A stretch of DNA of 64,000 bases, from positions 62,001 through 126,000 of the forward strand of contig JABWCF010000002.1 of assembly GCA_013359255.1 (NCBI GenBank). The letters run 5' to 3'. Shown here piece after piece: positions 1 through 9,685 of the stretch. The DNA is from Flavobacteriales bacterium. Its GTDB lineage: Bacteria > Bacteroidota > Bacteroidia > Flavobacteriales_E > Vicingaceae. The position numbers and the translations under genes were made by a program. Each line of letters begins with the position of its first letter. Position 1 is the first letter of the stretch. Under the pieces are notes generated by a model. The model searched no databases. It was given only the letters and a program-made list of their open reading frames with translations, and was not told where the DNA came from.

Positions 1-1
1 A

Positions 2-925
2 AAACCCATAGTACAAAGATTGGCCGAAGACATTACTGCCGTTTGCGAAGAAAAAGTAGAAGAAATAGCCTTTATCATAGGTCGCTTTGGAGAAGAAACC
101 GAAAAAAACCTGCTTGCTATCGCCTCTAGTCTTGGAGCAAAAGGTAAAATCTTTTATCAGGACGAGGCTTTAGGTACAGCACACGCCATTCTTTGTGCAA
201 AAGAAAGCCTAAATGGAAAAGTAATTATTGCGTTTGCCGATACCCTTTTTAGAGCCGATTTTAAACTGAACGAAAACGAAGATGGTATTGTGTGGGTTCA
301 GCAAATTAAAGACCCTAGTGCTTTTGGCGTTGTAAAACTCGATGCCGAAGGAAAAATTACCGATTTTATTGAAAAACCTAAAGACTTTATTTCTGACCTC
401 GCCATTATTGGCATTTATTATTTCCACGATGGAGATAATTTAAAAAGCGAACTGCAATACCTCCTCGATAATAACATAAAAGAAAAAGGGGAATACCAAC
501 TTACCAACGCCCTCGAAAACATGAAAAATAAAGGCCTTCGCTTTGCTGCCGGCAAAGTAACCGAATGGCTCGATTGCGGAAACAAAGATGTAACAGTTTA
601 TACCAATCAGCGCATTTTAGAGTTTATTAAACAAAAAGAAAATCTTATAAATCCAAAATCCATTATACAAAACAGCAAAATAATAGAGCCCTGCTTTATC
701 GGAGAAAATGCAGAAATAATAAACTCTACCGTTGGCCCCCACGTATCGGTAGGGAAGGGAACCATTATTACAAACAGCACCATTACAAACAGTATCATTA
801 GTGAAAACACACGTATAACCAATGCCACCCTAACGAACTCTATGCTAGGTAATTTTGTAGAATACGTTGGCTTTAACGGTACAGAAAAACAGGTAAGTAT
901 TGGGGATTATACCACCATAAAATAA
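2..925 (+). CDS. Sugar-phosphate nucleotidyltransferase, 5'-truncated by window edge
   Basis: Probable NTP:sugar-1-phosphate nucleotidyltransferase of the RmlA/GalU-like family, making NDP-sugars for envelope polysaccharides. The reading frame is open to the left edge, so the N-terminal glycine-rich nucleotide-binding loop lies outside the window. The visible part begins KPIVQRLAEDI, the segment that normally follows that loop. Further signs are the FADTLF motif, EKPKDF (the typical EKP lysine region) and WLDCGNK. The C-terminal ~80 residues are hexapeptide-like repeats (IINSTVGPHVSVG, ITNSTITNSIIS), consistent with a left-handed beta helix. It is followed after 5 nt by a TPR lipoprotein gene, probably in the same operon. 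The TTG at position 20 is internal, not the true start. The exact sugar cannot be told. Confidence 0.85.
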   Translation, partial: KPIVQRLAEDITAVCEEKVEEIAFIIGRFGEETEKNLLAIASSLGAKGKIFYQDEALGTAHAILCAKESLNGKVIIAFADTLFRADFKLNENEDGIVWVQQIKDPSAFGVVKLDAEGKITDFIEKPKDFISDLAIIGIYYFHDGDNLKSELQYLLDNNIKEKGEYQLTNALENMKNKGLRFAAGKVTEWLDCGNKDVTVYTNQRILEFIKQKENLINPKSIIQNSKIIEPCFIGENAEIINSTVGPHVSVGKGTIITNSTITNSIISENTRITNATLTNSMLGNFVEYVGFNGTEKQVSIGDYTTIK

Positions 926-930
926 ATGCA

Positions 931-2661
931 TTGATAAAATCGCTTTTAAAATATTTTCTAATTACCTCTCTTTTTTTTGTTTCCTGCAAAACATCTAAAC
1001 ACTCCGGAAACAAAAATGCAGCCGACCGTGATTTTTCTGAAAAAGACCAAGTTAAATTCGAACATTACTTTTTTAATGCATCAAAAGAAAAAATACTTGG
1101 TAATTATGAGTTGGCACTTAACCTATTTCTGCAATGTGCCAAAATAAACCCAAAAGAACCCACTCCGCTTTACGAAATAGCCCTTATTTACGAACAAAAC
1201 AATGATGCAACATCTGCTTTACCTTTTGCAGAAAAAGCAAGCCAATTAGATCCGGATAATTATTGGTTTCAACTGTTATACGGCCAGGTTTTATATAAAA
1301 ATAATCAGGTAGCCAAATCCATCAAAGTATTCGAAAAATTGTTAGAAAGAAACCCAAAAGAACTGGAATTGGCCTTCAATTTAGCCGGTATTTATACTTA
1401 CGAAAAACTTCGGGAAGCGATAAGCCTTTATGATCGTATTGAATCGCAAATAGGAATTTCTGAAGATATTTCTTATCAAAAACAACAACTCTACCTCAAG
1501 CTCAACGATGTGGAAGGGGCTGCAAGTGAAATAAAAAAATTGATTCTGGCTTTTCCTACCGAAACAAAATACTATGGAGTATTGGGCGATATTTATTTTA
1601 CCAACGGACAAGAAGAAAACGCATTGGAAATATATCAGAAAGTATTAAAAATAGACCCTGAAGCACCTTTTGTACATCTCTCGCTTGCCGATTACTACCG
1701 TAAAAAAGGCCAAAAAGCCTTATCGTACGAGCATCTGATGCTCGCCTTTAAAAATCCCGAATTAGACATTGATACCAAAATGAAAATTTTGCTTTCGTAC
1801 TATTCCCTAAGTAATAACAACGATGAATTAAAAAAACAAGCCTTTGAACTTTGCGATATACTTACAGGGGTTCACCCCAATGATGCCAAATCATATTCTA
1901 TTTACGGAGACTTTTTATACCGAGATGGGCAACTTAAAGAATCAAGAGAAGCCTTTAAAAAATCTGTTTCATTAGATCAAAGTAGGTTTCCTGTATGGAA
2001 TCAGATTTTAGTAATAGATATTGAACTTTCCGATTTTGCTTCTTTGGTAGAAGATGGAATACAAACCATAGAGCTTTTTCCAAATCAACCCACCGCCTTC
2101 TTTTTTTACGGATACGGATTGGTACAGAAAAAAGATTATACGAAAGCCTTAGAATACCTTAATATTGGAAAAGATTTGGTTTTTAACAACGATGAGTTGC
2201 TTACCCAATTCTATTCTACCTTGGGCGAAGCATATTACCGTCTTAAACGCTTCCCAGAATCGGATAATGCATTTGAAAACGCCTTACGCAAAAACCCAAA
2301 CGATGCCACAATACTAAACAACTACAGCTATTATCTTTCGGAGCGAGGCGAAAAATTGGAAAAGGCCGCAGAAATGTCGGCTAAAAGCAATAATTTACAA
2401 AGTGGACAACCCTCTTTTTTAGATACCTATGGCTGGATTTTATATAAACAAGCAAAATATGCCGAAGCCAAAGAATGGCTTAAAAAAGCCATAGACAGCG
2501 GAGGCAACAACAATAGCACTATTTTAGAACATTATGGAGATGCTCTTTACCAGCTAGGCGAAAAAGAAAATGCCCTGATGTACTGGAAAAAAGCAGAAGA
2601 AAATGGTGGTAAATCCGAAAATTTGAAAAAGAAAATTGCCGATAAAAAGCTATATGAATAA
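931..2661 (+). CDS. TPR-repeat lipoprotein
   Basis: Predicted 576-residue tetratricopeptide-repeat protein anchored as a lipoprotein. The N-terminus is hydrophobic and ends in the lipobox-like FFVSC, followed by a charged stretch. The rest is a chain of ~34-residue helical hairpins with TPR spacing (for example LGDIYFTNGQEENALEIY and LGEAYYRLKRFPESDNAFE). The start must be TTG at 931: the only nearby ATG (926) is out of frame and hits a stop at once, and no other in-frame start lies between the upstream stop and the signal sequence. TPR proteins are scaffolds; here the partner is unknown. It sits between a nucleotidyltransferase and DUF4292/EnvC-like genes, with overlapping junctions downstream, which suggests an envelope-assembly operon. 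Confidence 0.85.
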   Translation: MIKSLLKYFLITSLFFVSCKTSKHSGNKNAADRDFSEKDQVKFEHYFFNASKEKILGNYELALNLFLQCAKINPKEPTPLYEIALIYEQNNDATSALPFAEKASQLDPDNYWFQLLYGQVLYKNNQVAKSIKVFEKLLERNPKELELAFNLAGIYTYEKLREAISLYDRIESQIGISEDISYQKQQLYLKLNDVEGAASEIKKLILAFPTETKYYGVLGDIYFTNGQEENALEIYQKVLKIDPEAPFVHLSLADYYRKKGQKALSYEHLMLAFKNPELDIDTKMKILLSYYSLSNNNDELKKQAFELCDILTGVHPNDAKSYSIYGDFLYRDGQLKESREAFKKSVSLDQSRFPVWNQILVIDIELSDFASLVEDGIQTIELFPNQPTAFFFYGYGLVQKKDYTKALEYLNIGKDLVFNNDELLTQFYSTLGEAYYRLKRFPESDNAFENALRKNPNDATILNNYSYYLSERGEKLEKAAEMSAKSNNLQSGQPSFLDTYGWILYKQAKYAEAKEWLKKAIDSGGNNNSTILEHYGDALYQLGEKENALMYWKKAEENGGKSENLKKKIADKKLYE

Positions 2662-3499
2662 CCATTTCAGATTAAAATATTTTATCGGGTATTTTCTTTT
2701 TCTTCCCTTATTTTTTACATGTAAACCCAAAAAAGAACTTTCAAAAAAAGAGCTGAAAGACTTAATTGACGAAGTATACACCACAGAGCAAATACTCGCT
2801 AAACTAAAAGAAAACGAATTTAAATTTGACGGGTTAAGCATTAAAGCCACCGTTGAATATAATGCCAACGGGAAAAAAAATTCATTTAAATCTACCCTTC
2901 GGATAAAAAACGATAGTGCCATTTGGGTATCAGTTACCCCGCTAATGGGCATAGAGGTTGCCAGAGCTTTAATTACACCTGATACCGTTTTAGTAATAGA
3001 CAGGATACACTCTACTTATTTTGCAGGAAATTTTAATTACATTAATAAAATTTTTAATGTTGATTTAGATTTTAAAATGCTGCAATCCCTAATGATAGGC
3101 AACAGCATTGAATTTGAAGAAAATGAAAAAATATTTTCTCAAATAGACAAGCACATGTTTTTTTTGGGAACCACAAAAAAAAGGAGAGTAAAAAAAGCCA
3201 TTAAAAAAGATAAAGAAAGTAAACTAAAAGATGACAATCAATCGATATGGCTCGACCCAGAATCGTTTAAAATAAAAGAACTTTTTATAACAGACCACCG
3301 TTCCGAACAATCTTTAAGAGCCGTTTACTCAGAACATCAGAAATTAGAAGAACAGTTCTTTCCGGTAAAAATGCGTTTTTTTATCTCTTCGAACCAAAAT
3401 GCATATCTTGGCGTTGAATTTTCTAAAATTACACTAGAAAGCGATTTAAATATGCCTTTTTCAATACCCGAAAAATATGAGCCTGTTGAAATTAAATAG
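2654..3499 (+). CDS. DUF4292 family lipoprotein
   Basis: 281-residue protein resembling the DUF4292 family of Bacteroidota, thought to have a LolA/LolB-like fold and so perhaps to handle lipoproteins or lipids. The chosen ATG at 2654 overlaps the stop of the TPR gene (ATGAATAA arrangement) and gives a lipoprotein signal ending LFFTC; a TTG 18 nt upstream is the alternative. The middle contains SFKSTLRIKNDSAIWVSV, MGIEVARALITPD and a lysine-rich insertion (KKRRVKKAIKKDKESK). Its last 23 nt overlap the start of the EnvC-like gene, so the two are probably translationally coupled. Family placement is by recall of sequence pattern, not by search. Confidence 0.75.
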   Translation: MNNHFRLKYFIGYFLFLPLFFTCKPKKELSKKELKDLIDEVYTTEQILAKLKENEFKFDGLSIKATVEYNANGKKNSFKSTLRIKNDSAIWVSVTPLMGIEVARALITPDTVLVIDRIHSTYFAGNFNYINKIFNVDLDFKMLQSLMIGNSIEFEENEKIFSQIDKHMFFLGTTKKRRVKKAIKKDKESKLKDDNQSIWLDPESFKIKELFITDHRSEQSLRAVYSEHQKLEEQFFPVKMRFFISSNQNAYLGVEFSKITLESDLNMPFSIPEKYEPVEIK

Positions 3500-4703
3500 C
3501 TTTCTGCTCCTTTTTTTATTTTTTACTTCATTTGCTTCGGCTCAAACAAAAGCTGAACTAGAAAAAAAGAAAAAACAACTGCTTAACGATATTTCTTACA
3601 CCAATAAATTATTAAAAGAAAACGAAGAAAAAACTAAAAATTCTTTTACAGAACTTAACCTTATAAAGAAAAAAATTAATGACCGGCAGGAATTAATTTA
3701 TACGATTAACAGTGAAATAAAATACATAGATAAACAGATACAAAAAAACAACGACATTATTCTTTCGCTGAAAAACGATTTAACAAAACTAAAACAAGAT
3801 TATGCACACATGATTTATTATGCCAATAGAAACAAAAGTTTTTATTCCCGCATCATGTTTGTGTTTGCAGCAAACGATTTTAATCAGGCGTATAAGCGAA
3901 TGAAATACCTTCAGCAATATGCAGGATTTAGAAAAAAACAAGCCGAATCGATTGTTAAAACACAAGAAACTATTTCTAAAAAAATAGATGAATTAGATGA
4001 AAAAAAACAGGAACGGGTTTCGTTAAAAGAAAACAACGAGCATGAAAAAAAACAACTTGGTTCAGAACAAGAGCAACAACAAGTAGTAATAAGCAAACTA
4101 CAAAGCCAGGAAAACGAGCTGAAAGAACAATTAAAAAAGAAACAAAAAGATGCCGATGCATTGCAAAAAGCCATTGAAGAAATTATACGAAAAGAAATAG
4201 AAGCCGCTCAAAAAGCGGCACAGAAAGCAGGAAATACAACCTCTGTCAATAAAGGAGGATTTCCTCTAACCCCTGAAGCTCAAAAACTATCGAATACCTT
4301 TGCCTCCAACAAAGGGAAACTTCCATGGCCTGTTACCGAAGGTGTTATAACCGGTGCATTTGGCACCCATGAACATGCTGTATTAAAGGGTATTATGGTT
4401 GATAATAACGGGATTGATATAAGTACTAAAAAAGGCACACAAGTTCGATCTGTTTTTGAGGGTGAAGTAAGTTCAGTAATTATTATTCAGGGAGCCGGAA
4501 AATGTGTAATGATAAGGCATGGAGAATATTTAAGTGTTTACTCTTACCTTTCAGAAGTTTTTGTTAAAAAAGGGGATAAAGTTTCTACAAAACAAGTACT
4601 TGGAATTCCCGCCACCGAAGAGAATGCATCGAAATCTGAAGTACACCTCGAAATATGGAAAGGCACCACCAAACTTAATCCTGAGTACTGGATTTATAAG
4701 TAA
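3477..4703 (+). CDS. EnvC-like murein hydrolase activator (M23 domain)
   Basis: 408-residue periplasmic protein with a signal peptide ending FASAQ. Residues ~25-245 are long, charged coiled coil (ELEKKKKQLL, then a KQLGSEQEQQQ region). Residues ~280-405 form an LytM/M23 peptidase-like domain (GTQVRSVFEGEVSSV, GKCVMIRHGEYLSVYSYL). The canonical M23 zinc ligands look altered: NNGIDIS stands where active enzymes have HxGxD, and YSYL where HxHL is expected. This fits an EnvC-type activator of N-acetylmuramoyl amidases rather than an active peptidase. The start overlaps the DUF4292 gene, and the gene ends 2 nt from the convergent rpiB. Role in septal wall splitting is inferred from the family. Confidence 0.85.
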   Translation: MSLLKLNSFLLLFLFFTSFASAQTKAELEKKKKQLLNDISYTNKLLKENEEKTKNSFTELNLIKKKINDRQELIYTINSEIKYIDKQIQKNNDIILSLKNDLTKLKQDYAHMIYYANRNKSFYSRIMFVFAANDFNQAYKRMKYLQQYAGFRKKQAESIVKTQETISKKIDELDEKKQERVSLKENNEHEKKQLGSEQEQQQVVISKLQSQENELKEQLKKKQKDADALQKAIEEIIRKEIEAAQKAAQKAGNTTSVNKGGFPLTPEAQKLSNTFASNKGKLPWPVTEGVITGAFGTHEHAVLKGIMVDNNGIDISTKKGTQVRSVFEGEVSSVIIIQGAGKCVMIRHGEYLSVYSYLSEVFVKKGDKVSTKQVLGIPATEENASKSEVHLEIWKGTTKLNPEYWIYK

Positions 4704-4705
4704 AT

Positions 4706-5128
4706 CTAAATTTTTTGCACTCTTCTTTCATGTCTTCCACCTTCAAAGTGGGTATTTAAAAACACTTCTACACACTCTTTGGCATCGTTGTTACTTATAA
4801 ATCTTGCAGGTAAAGCAATAATATTGGCATCGTTGTGTTCTCTTGCCAACTTTGCCAACTCTTTATTCCAACATATAGCACTTCGTATTCCTTTATGTTT
4901 ATTAGCTGCCATACTAATTCCATTACCACTTCCACAAATTAAAATACCGTATTTAAATTCTCCTTTTTCTACTTTCAAAGCAAGGGTATGAGCAAAATCA
5001 GGATAATCTACACTTTCTTCAGAATGTGTTCCAACATCCTCTAATTCAAAACCTTTTTTTATTAATTCTGCCTTTAAGTATTCCTTTAATTGGAATCCGG
5101 CATGGTCGCTCCCTATTATTAATTTCAT
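4706..5128 (-). CDS. rpiB: Ribose 5-phosphate isomerase B
   Basis: 140-residue RpiB/LacA/LacB-family sugar isomerase interconverting ribose 5-phosphate and ribulose 5-phosphate in the pentose phosphate pathway. It begins MKLIIGSDHAGFQLK, the family signature. The catalytic cysteine is Cys65 in ICGSGNG, which also forms the anion hole, and His98 is in REHNDANI. Length is normal for the family. It is convergent with the EnvC-like gene (2 nt apart). Its upstream region is the 369-nt AT-rich gap shared with the divergent MORN-repeat gene, where a TACTTTTG box on this strand (5272-5265) is a candidate promoter. Cytoplasmic. Confidence 0.93.
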   Translation of the reverse strand: MKLIIGSDHAGFQLKEYLKAELIKKGFELEDVGTHSEESVDYPDFAHTLALKVEKGEFKYGILICGSGNGISMAANKHKGIRSAICWNKELAKLAREHNDANIIALPARFISNNDAKECVEVFLNTHFEGGRHERRVQKI

Positions 5129-5264
5129 GTTTATAATTAATTTTTGCTTTTTATAACTTTTATTTGCTTTTTAACTTTTAAAATCTATTGATGTTAGTTC
5201 TTTAATATAACAATACTTTATAGAAAAAATATGTAGATTAAATACAAACACTTTTTAAGCATTT

Positions 5265-5278
5265 CAAAAGTACATTTG
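5265..5278. promoter_or_regulatory. Overlapping divergent -7 promoter boxes
   Basis: CAAAAGTA (5265-5272) read on the minus strand is TACTTTTG, and TACATTTG lies on the plus strand (5271-5278). Both match the Bacteroidota -7 consensus TAnnTTTG, and they share the central TA. They would fire toward rpiB and toward the MORN-repeat gene. No convincing -33 TTG was seen for either. The rest of the 5129-5497 gap is very AT-rich with no gene, hairpin terminator or DnaA box that I can see. Confidence 0.4.
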
Positions 5279-5497
5279 TTTTTAAAAGAAACATTATTAA
5301 CTATTATTATTCATTGTTAATAAATAATAAATTTTATACATTTTAAAGGGTTTTATACATTCTTAATTGTTAATTTTATTGATTAAAAACTACTATTAAA
5401 AGTTTGTAAAATAAAAAATGGGTTGTTTATTAACAAAATGAACATGCTAGTAATAACACCATAAATATTTAAATTATTTTTTTATAATTAATATATA

Positions 5498-7063
5498 ATG
5501 TTTGTTCACTTTTTAAAATATGTATTCTTCATTTTTGTGCTGTTATTTGCTCTAACAAAAAATACCTTATATGCCCAACAAAAAAATAAAGTAAATCCTA
5601 ATGGGTATAATACATTTTATTATTCTAACGGCAATATATCAAGCGAAGGAAATATGAAAAATGGAAAACCGGAAGGTTATTGGAAAACTTATTTTGAAAG
5701 CGGAACCATTAAAACCGAAGGAAATAGAGAAAATTTTTTGTTAGAAGGTACATGGATATTTTACAGAGAAAACAAAACCATTGAAAAGGAAATTAATTAC
5801 AAAAAAAATAAAAAAGAAGAGTGGAGCTTTTATTATAATGATAGTACAAAACTTATAAAAAAAGAATTTTATAAAAACGATTTAAAAGATAGTGTAACCA
5901 TTTTATACTACGAAAATCAAAAAGATAACAGAATATACAAAACCATTCCCTTTATAAAAGGAATAGAAGAAGGTTCCGGATTTGAATACTCTTTAGATCA
6001 AAAAATAATAACTATTATACGCTATAAAAAAGGAGCAATTCTGTCTGAAGAAAAAATAAACAGATACGATAAAAACGGACTTAAACAAGATGTTTGGAAA
6101 GAATTTTACGAAAATGGTAATTTAAAAACAGAAGCTAGGTATATAGACGATAAGTTAAGCGGATACTATAAAGAATATACTAAAGATGGTAAATTATTAA
6201 AAGCAGTGTTGTATATAGATGGAGAAATACACGAAGATGAACGACTACAAACATTAGACTTGCGACAGGAATTTTACGAAAACGGTTTACCAAAAGTAAT
6301 CGGAACCTATAACGTAAGAGGTGAAAAACATGGTAAGTTTAAGTACTTTAATGAAAACGGGCAACTTGAAGAACAAATTATTTACAACAACAATGTAATT
6401 GTAGCAAAAGGAAAAATAGACGAAGAAGAAAGAAAACAAGGATACTGGGAAGAATTTTATCCAAACGGAGCTATTAAGAGTAAAGGAAAATATATAGATG
6501 GAGAAAAAATAGAAAACTGGGAGTTCTTTTTTTTAAGCGGAAAAAAAGAACAAGAAGGCACTTATGTAAAAGGCGGAAAACAAAACGGAACCTGGACATG
6601 GTATTATGAAACAGGAGAAATACTAAGAAAAGAAGAGTTTAGAAAAGGGTTGGAAGATGGTATTTTCATAGAACATTTCCCCGATGGTAAAGTAATTACA
6701 CAAGGTGAATTTTTGGAGGGTAAAAAAGAAGGATTTTGGTTTTACGAATTAAACGACCACAGAGAAGAAGGAAACTATAAAAACGGGCTAAAAGATGGTT
6801 CTTGGAAGTATTTCAATGTACTTACCAACAAATTGGTTTTTGAAGGCACTTTTTTTGAAGGCCAAGAAAACAGTAAATTTAAGTTTTACTATCCCAGCGG
6901 AAAATTATATGAAGAAGGAACTTACGCACTAGGAAAAAGAGAAGGCATTTGGAAAAGATACAACGAAATGGGAGAAGTAATTATAACATTTGATTACAAC
7001 AACAACAACGAAATAAAAATTGACGGAAGTACCTTAAAATTTCCGAATCATGCACCCGAATAA
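5498..7063 (+). CDS. Secreted MORN-like (YwqK-type) repeat protein
   Basis: 521-residue protein with a signal peptide (hydrophobic residues ~8-24, ending LYAQ) and then repeats almost to the C-terminus, each ~22-25 residues with the pattern GxWxxYYxxGxxxxEGxYxxGxxxG (for example GYWKTYFESGTIKTEG, GTWTWYYETGEILRKEE, GIWKRYNEMGEVI). This is the MORN-variant/YwqK-type repeat, a beta-hairpin solenoid. Automatic tools often label it 'toxin-antitoxin YwqK antitoxin', which the context does not support. The stop is 3 nt before the start of a PAS histidine kinase, so the three genes to 10441 look co-transcribed. It may sense an extracytoplasmic signal for that kinase; this is inference only. Confidence 0.85.
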   Translation: MFVHFLKYVFFIFVLLFALTKNTLYAQQKNKVNPNGYNTFYYSNGNISSEGNMKNGKPEGYWKTYFESGTIKTEGNRENFLLEGTWIFYRENKTIEKEINYKKNKKEEWSFYYNDSTKLIKKEFYKNDLKDSVTILYYENQKDNRIYKTIPFIKGIEEGSGFEYSLDQKIITIIRYKKGAILSEEKINRYDKNGLKQDVWKEFYENGNLKTEARYIDDKLSGYYKEYTKDGKLLKAVLYIDGEIHEDERLQTLDLRQEFYENGLPKVIGTYNVRGEKHGKFKYFNENGQLEEQIIYNNNVIVAKGKIDEEERKQGYWEEFYPNGAIKSKGKYIDGEKIENWEFFFLSGKKEQEGTYVKGGKQNGTWTWYYETGEILRKEEFRKGLEDGIFIEHFPDGKVITQGEFLEGKKEGFWFYELNDHREEGNYKNGLKDGSWKYFNVLTNKLVFEGTFFEGQENSKFKFYYPSGKLYEEGTYALGKREGIWKRYNEMGEVIITFDYNNNNEIKIDGSTLKFPNHAPE

Positions 7064-7066
7064 ATT

Positions 7067-9679
7067 ATGCCCGATAAAAAAATAAAAAATTTTAAAGAAG
7101 TTAAATTAACTCTGCTCGAAAATTTCATTAACTCATCAACCGATGTGTATGTGCTTTATGATGAAAATTTAAACCTCTTGGATATTAATAAATCAGGCAT
7201 TAAACTAACTGGCAAAAACAAAAAAAATATTATAGGAAAACACATTACTAAAATATTTAAAAACGTAGAATTAACCGAGAGATACAAAGTATACAAAAAG
7301 GTACTAAAGACTGGTAAAACAACTGTTTTGGAAGGTTCGTTGGGCTACAAACCCACCGAACACGATTGCTTTAACATTCATGTATTTAAAGTAGATAAAG
7401 GCATTGGTATTATAGCTCGCGATATTTCTGAAAATAAAAAAATAGAAAAAAAAATAATAGAAGAAAAACAGAAACTAGAACTCATTTTAAATTCAACTCC
7501 CGGCATTACATACTATTCTACCATAGACCAAAACGGCAATAAAAAAGTAGAATTTATGAGCCCCAAAACACAAGAATTATTAGGCATAGAAGTTCATAAA
7601 TATCTAAAAATAGCTCAAACACCACAAATTAAAAAATACTTTCATCCCGATGATTTTTCAGAAATAGTAAAGAAAAATCAACAACTTTTAAAAGACAAAA
7701 AGCCACTAAGTATGGTGTATCGGTTTAAAAAACCGGGTAACAAAAATTACATCTGGCTCGAAGAAACAGTAGTGCCCAAGAAAATAGGCAATAAACTAGC
7801 TATTTTTGGTATATCAAGAGATGTAACCCATGAGGTATTAGACAAGCAAAAAATAAAATACAACGAAGAAAAATACCGAAACCTCTTCGAAAGAAACTTA
7901 GCAGGCGTTTTTAGAACCAATATTAAAACAGGAGAAATTCTAGACTGCAACGATTCCTTTGCCAAAATATTTCAGTTTAAATCAAAAAAAGAGCTGATTG
8001 GTAAAAATGCAGCGAAGCTATTATATTTCACAAACACAGAAAGAGAAAAATACGTAAAAGAGCTAAGAAAAAAACAACAACTTATAAATTATAAATTACG
8101 CCACAAAACAAAATACAACCGCGAGGTATGGATACTTGCCAATGTAAACATAGCAAGTGATACCAATTACCCAAATACCGAAATAATTGAAGGAACTCTT
8201 ACCGATATTACCAAAATTGTAGAACTAGAAAGAAAAGCAGCTAAAACACTCATTGTAGAAGAAACCAATAAAGTGTTGCAAAACGAAATAAAGAAAAGAA
8301 TTGAAATAGAAAAAAAATTACGGCAACAACAACAATACACAAACAGCATTATTAACAGCTCTCTCGATATTATTTGTGCATCAGATAAAAACAACAAAAT
8401 CATTGAATTTAATAAAGCCGCACAAATAGTGTTTGGCTATACCGAAAAAGAAGTATTAGGAAAACCCACTACAACACTTTATGCAAACAAAAAAGAAAGC
8501 GAAAAGGTAAAAAACAGTTTAAAAACAAATAAATCATTTACAGGCGAAGTGCTCAATAAAAGAAAAAACGGAGAAACCTTCACCTCTTATTTATCAGGCT
8601 CCCTGTTGTATAACGATAAAAAAGAACAAATAGGAGCCATGGGTGTATCGAGAGATATTACCGAATTAAAAGAAGCCGAAGAACAACTCAAAAATTCCTT
8701 AGAGAGAAACAAAGCCATTGTAAATGCCTTACCCGATATTATTTTTAGAATAAATAGAGAATGTGTTTTTCTTGATGTGTTAACCAACAACGAAGATTTA
8801 TTAGCCTTTCCGAAAGAAATTTTTTTAGGGAAAAAAATAAATGATTTTTTCCCCATTTGTTTTGTTAAAAAAAGCAAAGAGTGCATAAAAAAAGCCCTGC
8901 AAAATAAAAGCAATATTATACACGAATATTCTTTAAATACGCCTAAAAAAAATGGTTATTTTGAGGCACGATACGCCAAAATAAACGAAAAAGAAGTGCT
9001 CGTTGTAATAAGGGATATTACCGAAACCAAATTAGCCGAACAAGAACTAAAAAACTCCCTAGCCGAAAAAGAAATACTGCTTAAAGAAATTCATCACCGT
9101 GTAAAAAACAACCTTCAGGTTATTTCTAGTATTTTAAATCTTCAATCTTCGTTTATAAAAGACACACACGTTATTAATATTTTAAAAGAAAGCCAAAACC
9201 GCATTAAATCCATGGCTTTCATTCACGAGTCGCTCTACCAGAATAAAGATTTTTCTAACGTAAACTTTAGCGATTATGTGAGCAATTTATGCAACACACT
9301 TTTTTATACTTACAATACTTCCGATGATTTTGTTAAACTAAAACTGGAAATAAGCCCCATAAAACTAAGTATCGATAATGCAATACCCTGTGGATTAATA
9401 ATAAACGAGCTGGTATCAAACGCACTTAAATACGCCTTTCCAAACAACCAAAAAGGAGAGCTTACCATTAGAGTATATTTCCACAAAAACCAACTCCGAA
9501 TAGAAGTAGAAGACAATGGAATAGGCTTTCCTGAAAGTTTGAATTTCAGAAATACCGATACACTCGGATTGCAGCTAGTAATTACGTTGGTGGAACAATT
9601 AAATGCCGAAATTGAGCTTATTTCAAAAGAAGGTTGTAAATTCGCAGTAAAGATGAACACAGAACCCAATATTAAATAA
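7067..9679 (+). CDS. Multi-PAS sensor histidine kinase (HisKA_2 type)
   Basis: 870-residue soluble kinase with no membrane segment. Five PAS-like domains are visible at roughly 10-125, 135-260, 268-385, 415-540 and 545-660, with typical ends such as GISRDVT and GVSRDITELK. Then comes a HisKA_2 dimerisation domain with the phospho-acceptor box EIHHRVKNNLQ (His676/His677), and a HATPase_c domain with N-box Asn780 (NELVSNALKYAF) and G-box DNGIGF. This is the LytS-like/HWE-related group found in Bacteroidota next to LytTR regulators. It lies 3 nt after the MORN-repeat gene and 6 nt before a LytTR response regulator, its probable partner. The ligand is unknown; heme, flavin and redox are all possible for PAS domains. 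Confidence 0.92.
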   Translation: MPDKKIKNFKEVKLTLLENFINSSTDVYVLYDENLNLLDINKSGIKLTGKNKKNIIGKHITKIFKNVELTERYKVYKKVLKTGKTTVLEGSLGYKPTEHDCFNIHVFKVDKGIGIIARDISENKKIEKKIIEEKQKLELILNSTPGITYYSTIDQNGNKKVEFMSPKTQELLGIEVHKYLKIAQTPQIKKYFHPDDFSEIVKKNQQLLKDKKPLSMVYRFKKPGNKNYIWLEETVVPKKIGNKLAIFGISRDVTHEVLDKQKIKYNEEKYRNLFERNLAGVFRTNIKTGEILDCNDSFAKIFQFKSKKELIGKNAAKLLYFTNTEREKYVKELRKKQQLINYKLRHKTKYNREVWILANVNIASDTNYPNTEIIEGTLTDITKIVELERKAAKTLIVEETNKVLQNEIKKRIEIEKKLRQQQQYTNSIINSSLDIICASDKNNKIIEFNKAAQIVFGYTEKEVLGKPTTTLYANKKESEKVKNSLKTNKSFTGEVLNKRKNGETFTSYLSGSLLYNDKKEQIGAMGVSRDITELKEAEEQLKNSLERNKAIVNALPDIIFRINRECVFLDVLTNNEDLLAFPKEIFLGKKINDFFPICFVKKSKECIKKALQNKSNIIHEYSLNTPKKNGYFEARYAKINEKEVLVVIRDITETKLAEQELKNSLAEKEILLKEIHHRVKNNLQVISSILNLQSSFIKDTHVINILKESQNRIKSMAFIHESLYQNKDFSNVNFSDYVSNLCNTLFYTYNTSDDFVKLKLEISPIKLSIDNAIPCGLIINELVSNALKYAFPNNQKGELTIRVYFHKNQLRIEVEDNGIGFPESLNFRNTDTLGLQLVITLVEQLNAEIELISKEGCKFAVKMNTEPNIK

Positions 9680-9685
9680 CCCAAT

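Noticed and set aside
5129-5497. AT-rich gap as a replication origin
   Set aside because: No DnaA-box-like TTATCCACA clusters and no dnaA or dnaN neighbours; it is better read as a divergent promoter region.
5498-7063. Toxin-antitoxin system (YwqK antitoxin label)
   Set aside because: The repeat type gives that label in automatic annotation, but there is no toxin gene nearby and the protein is exported.
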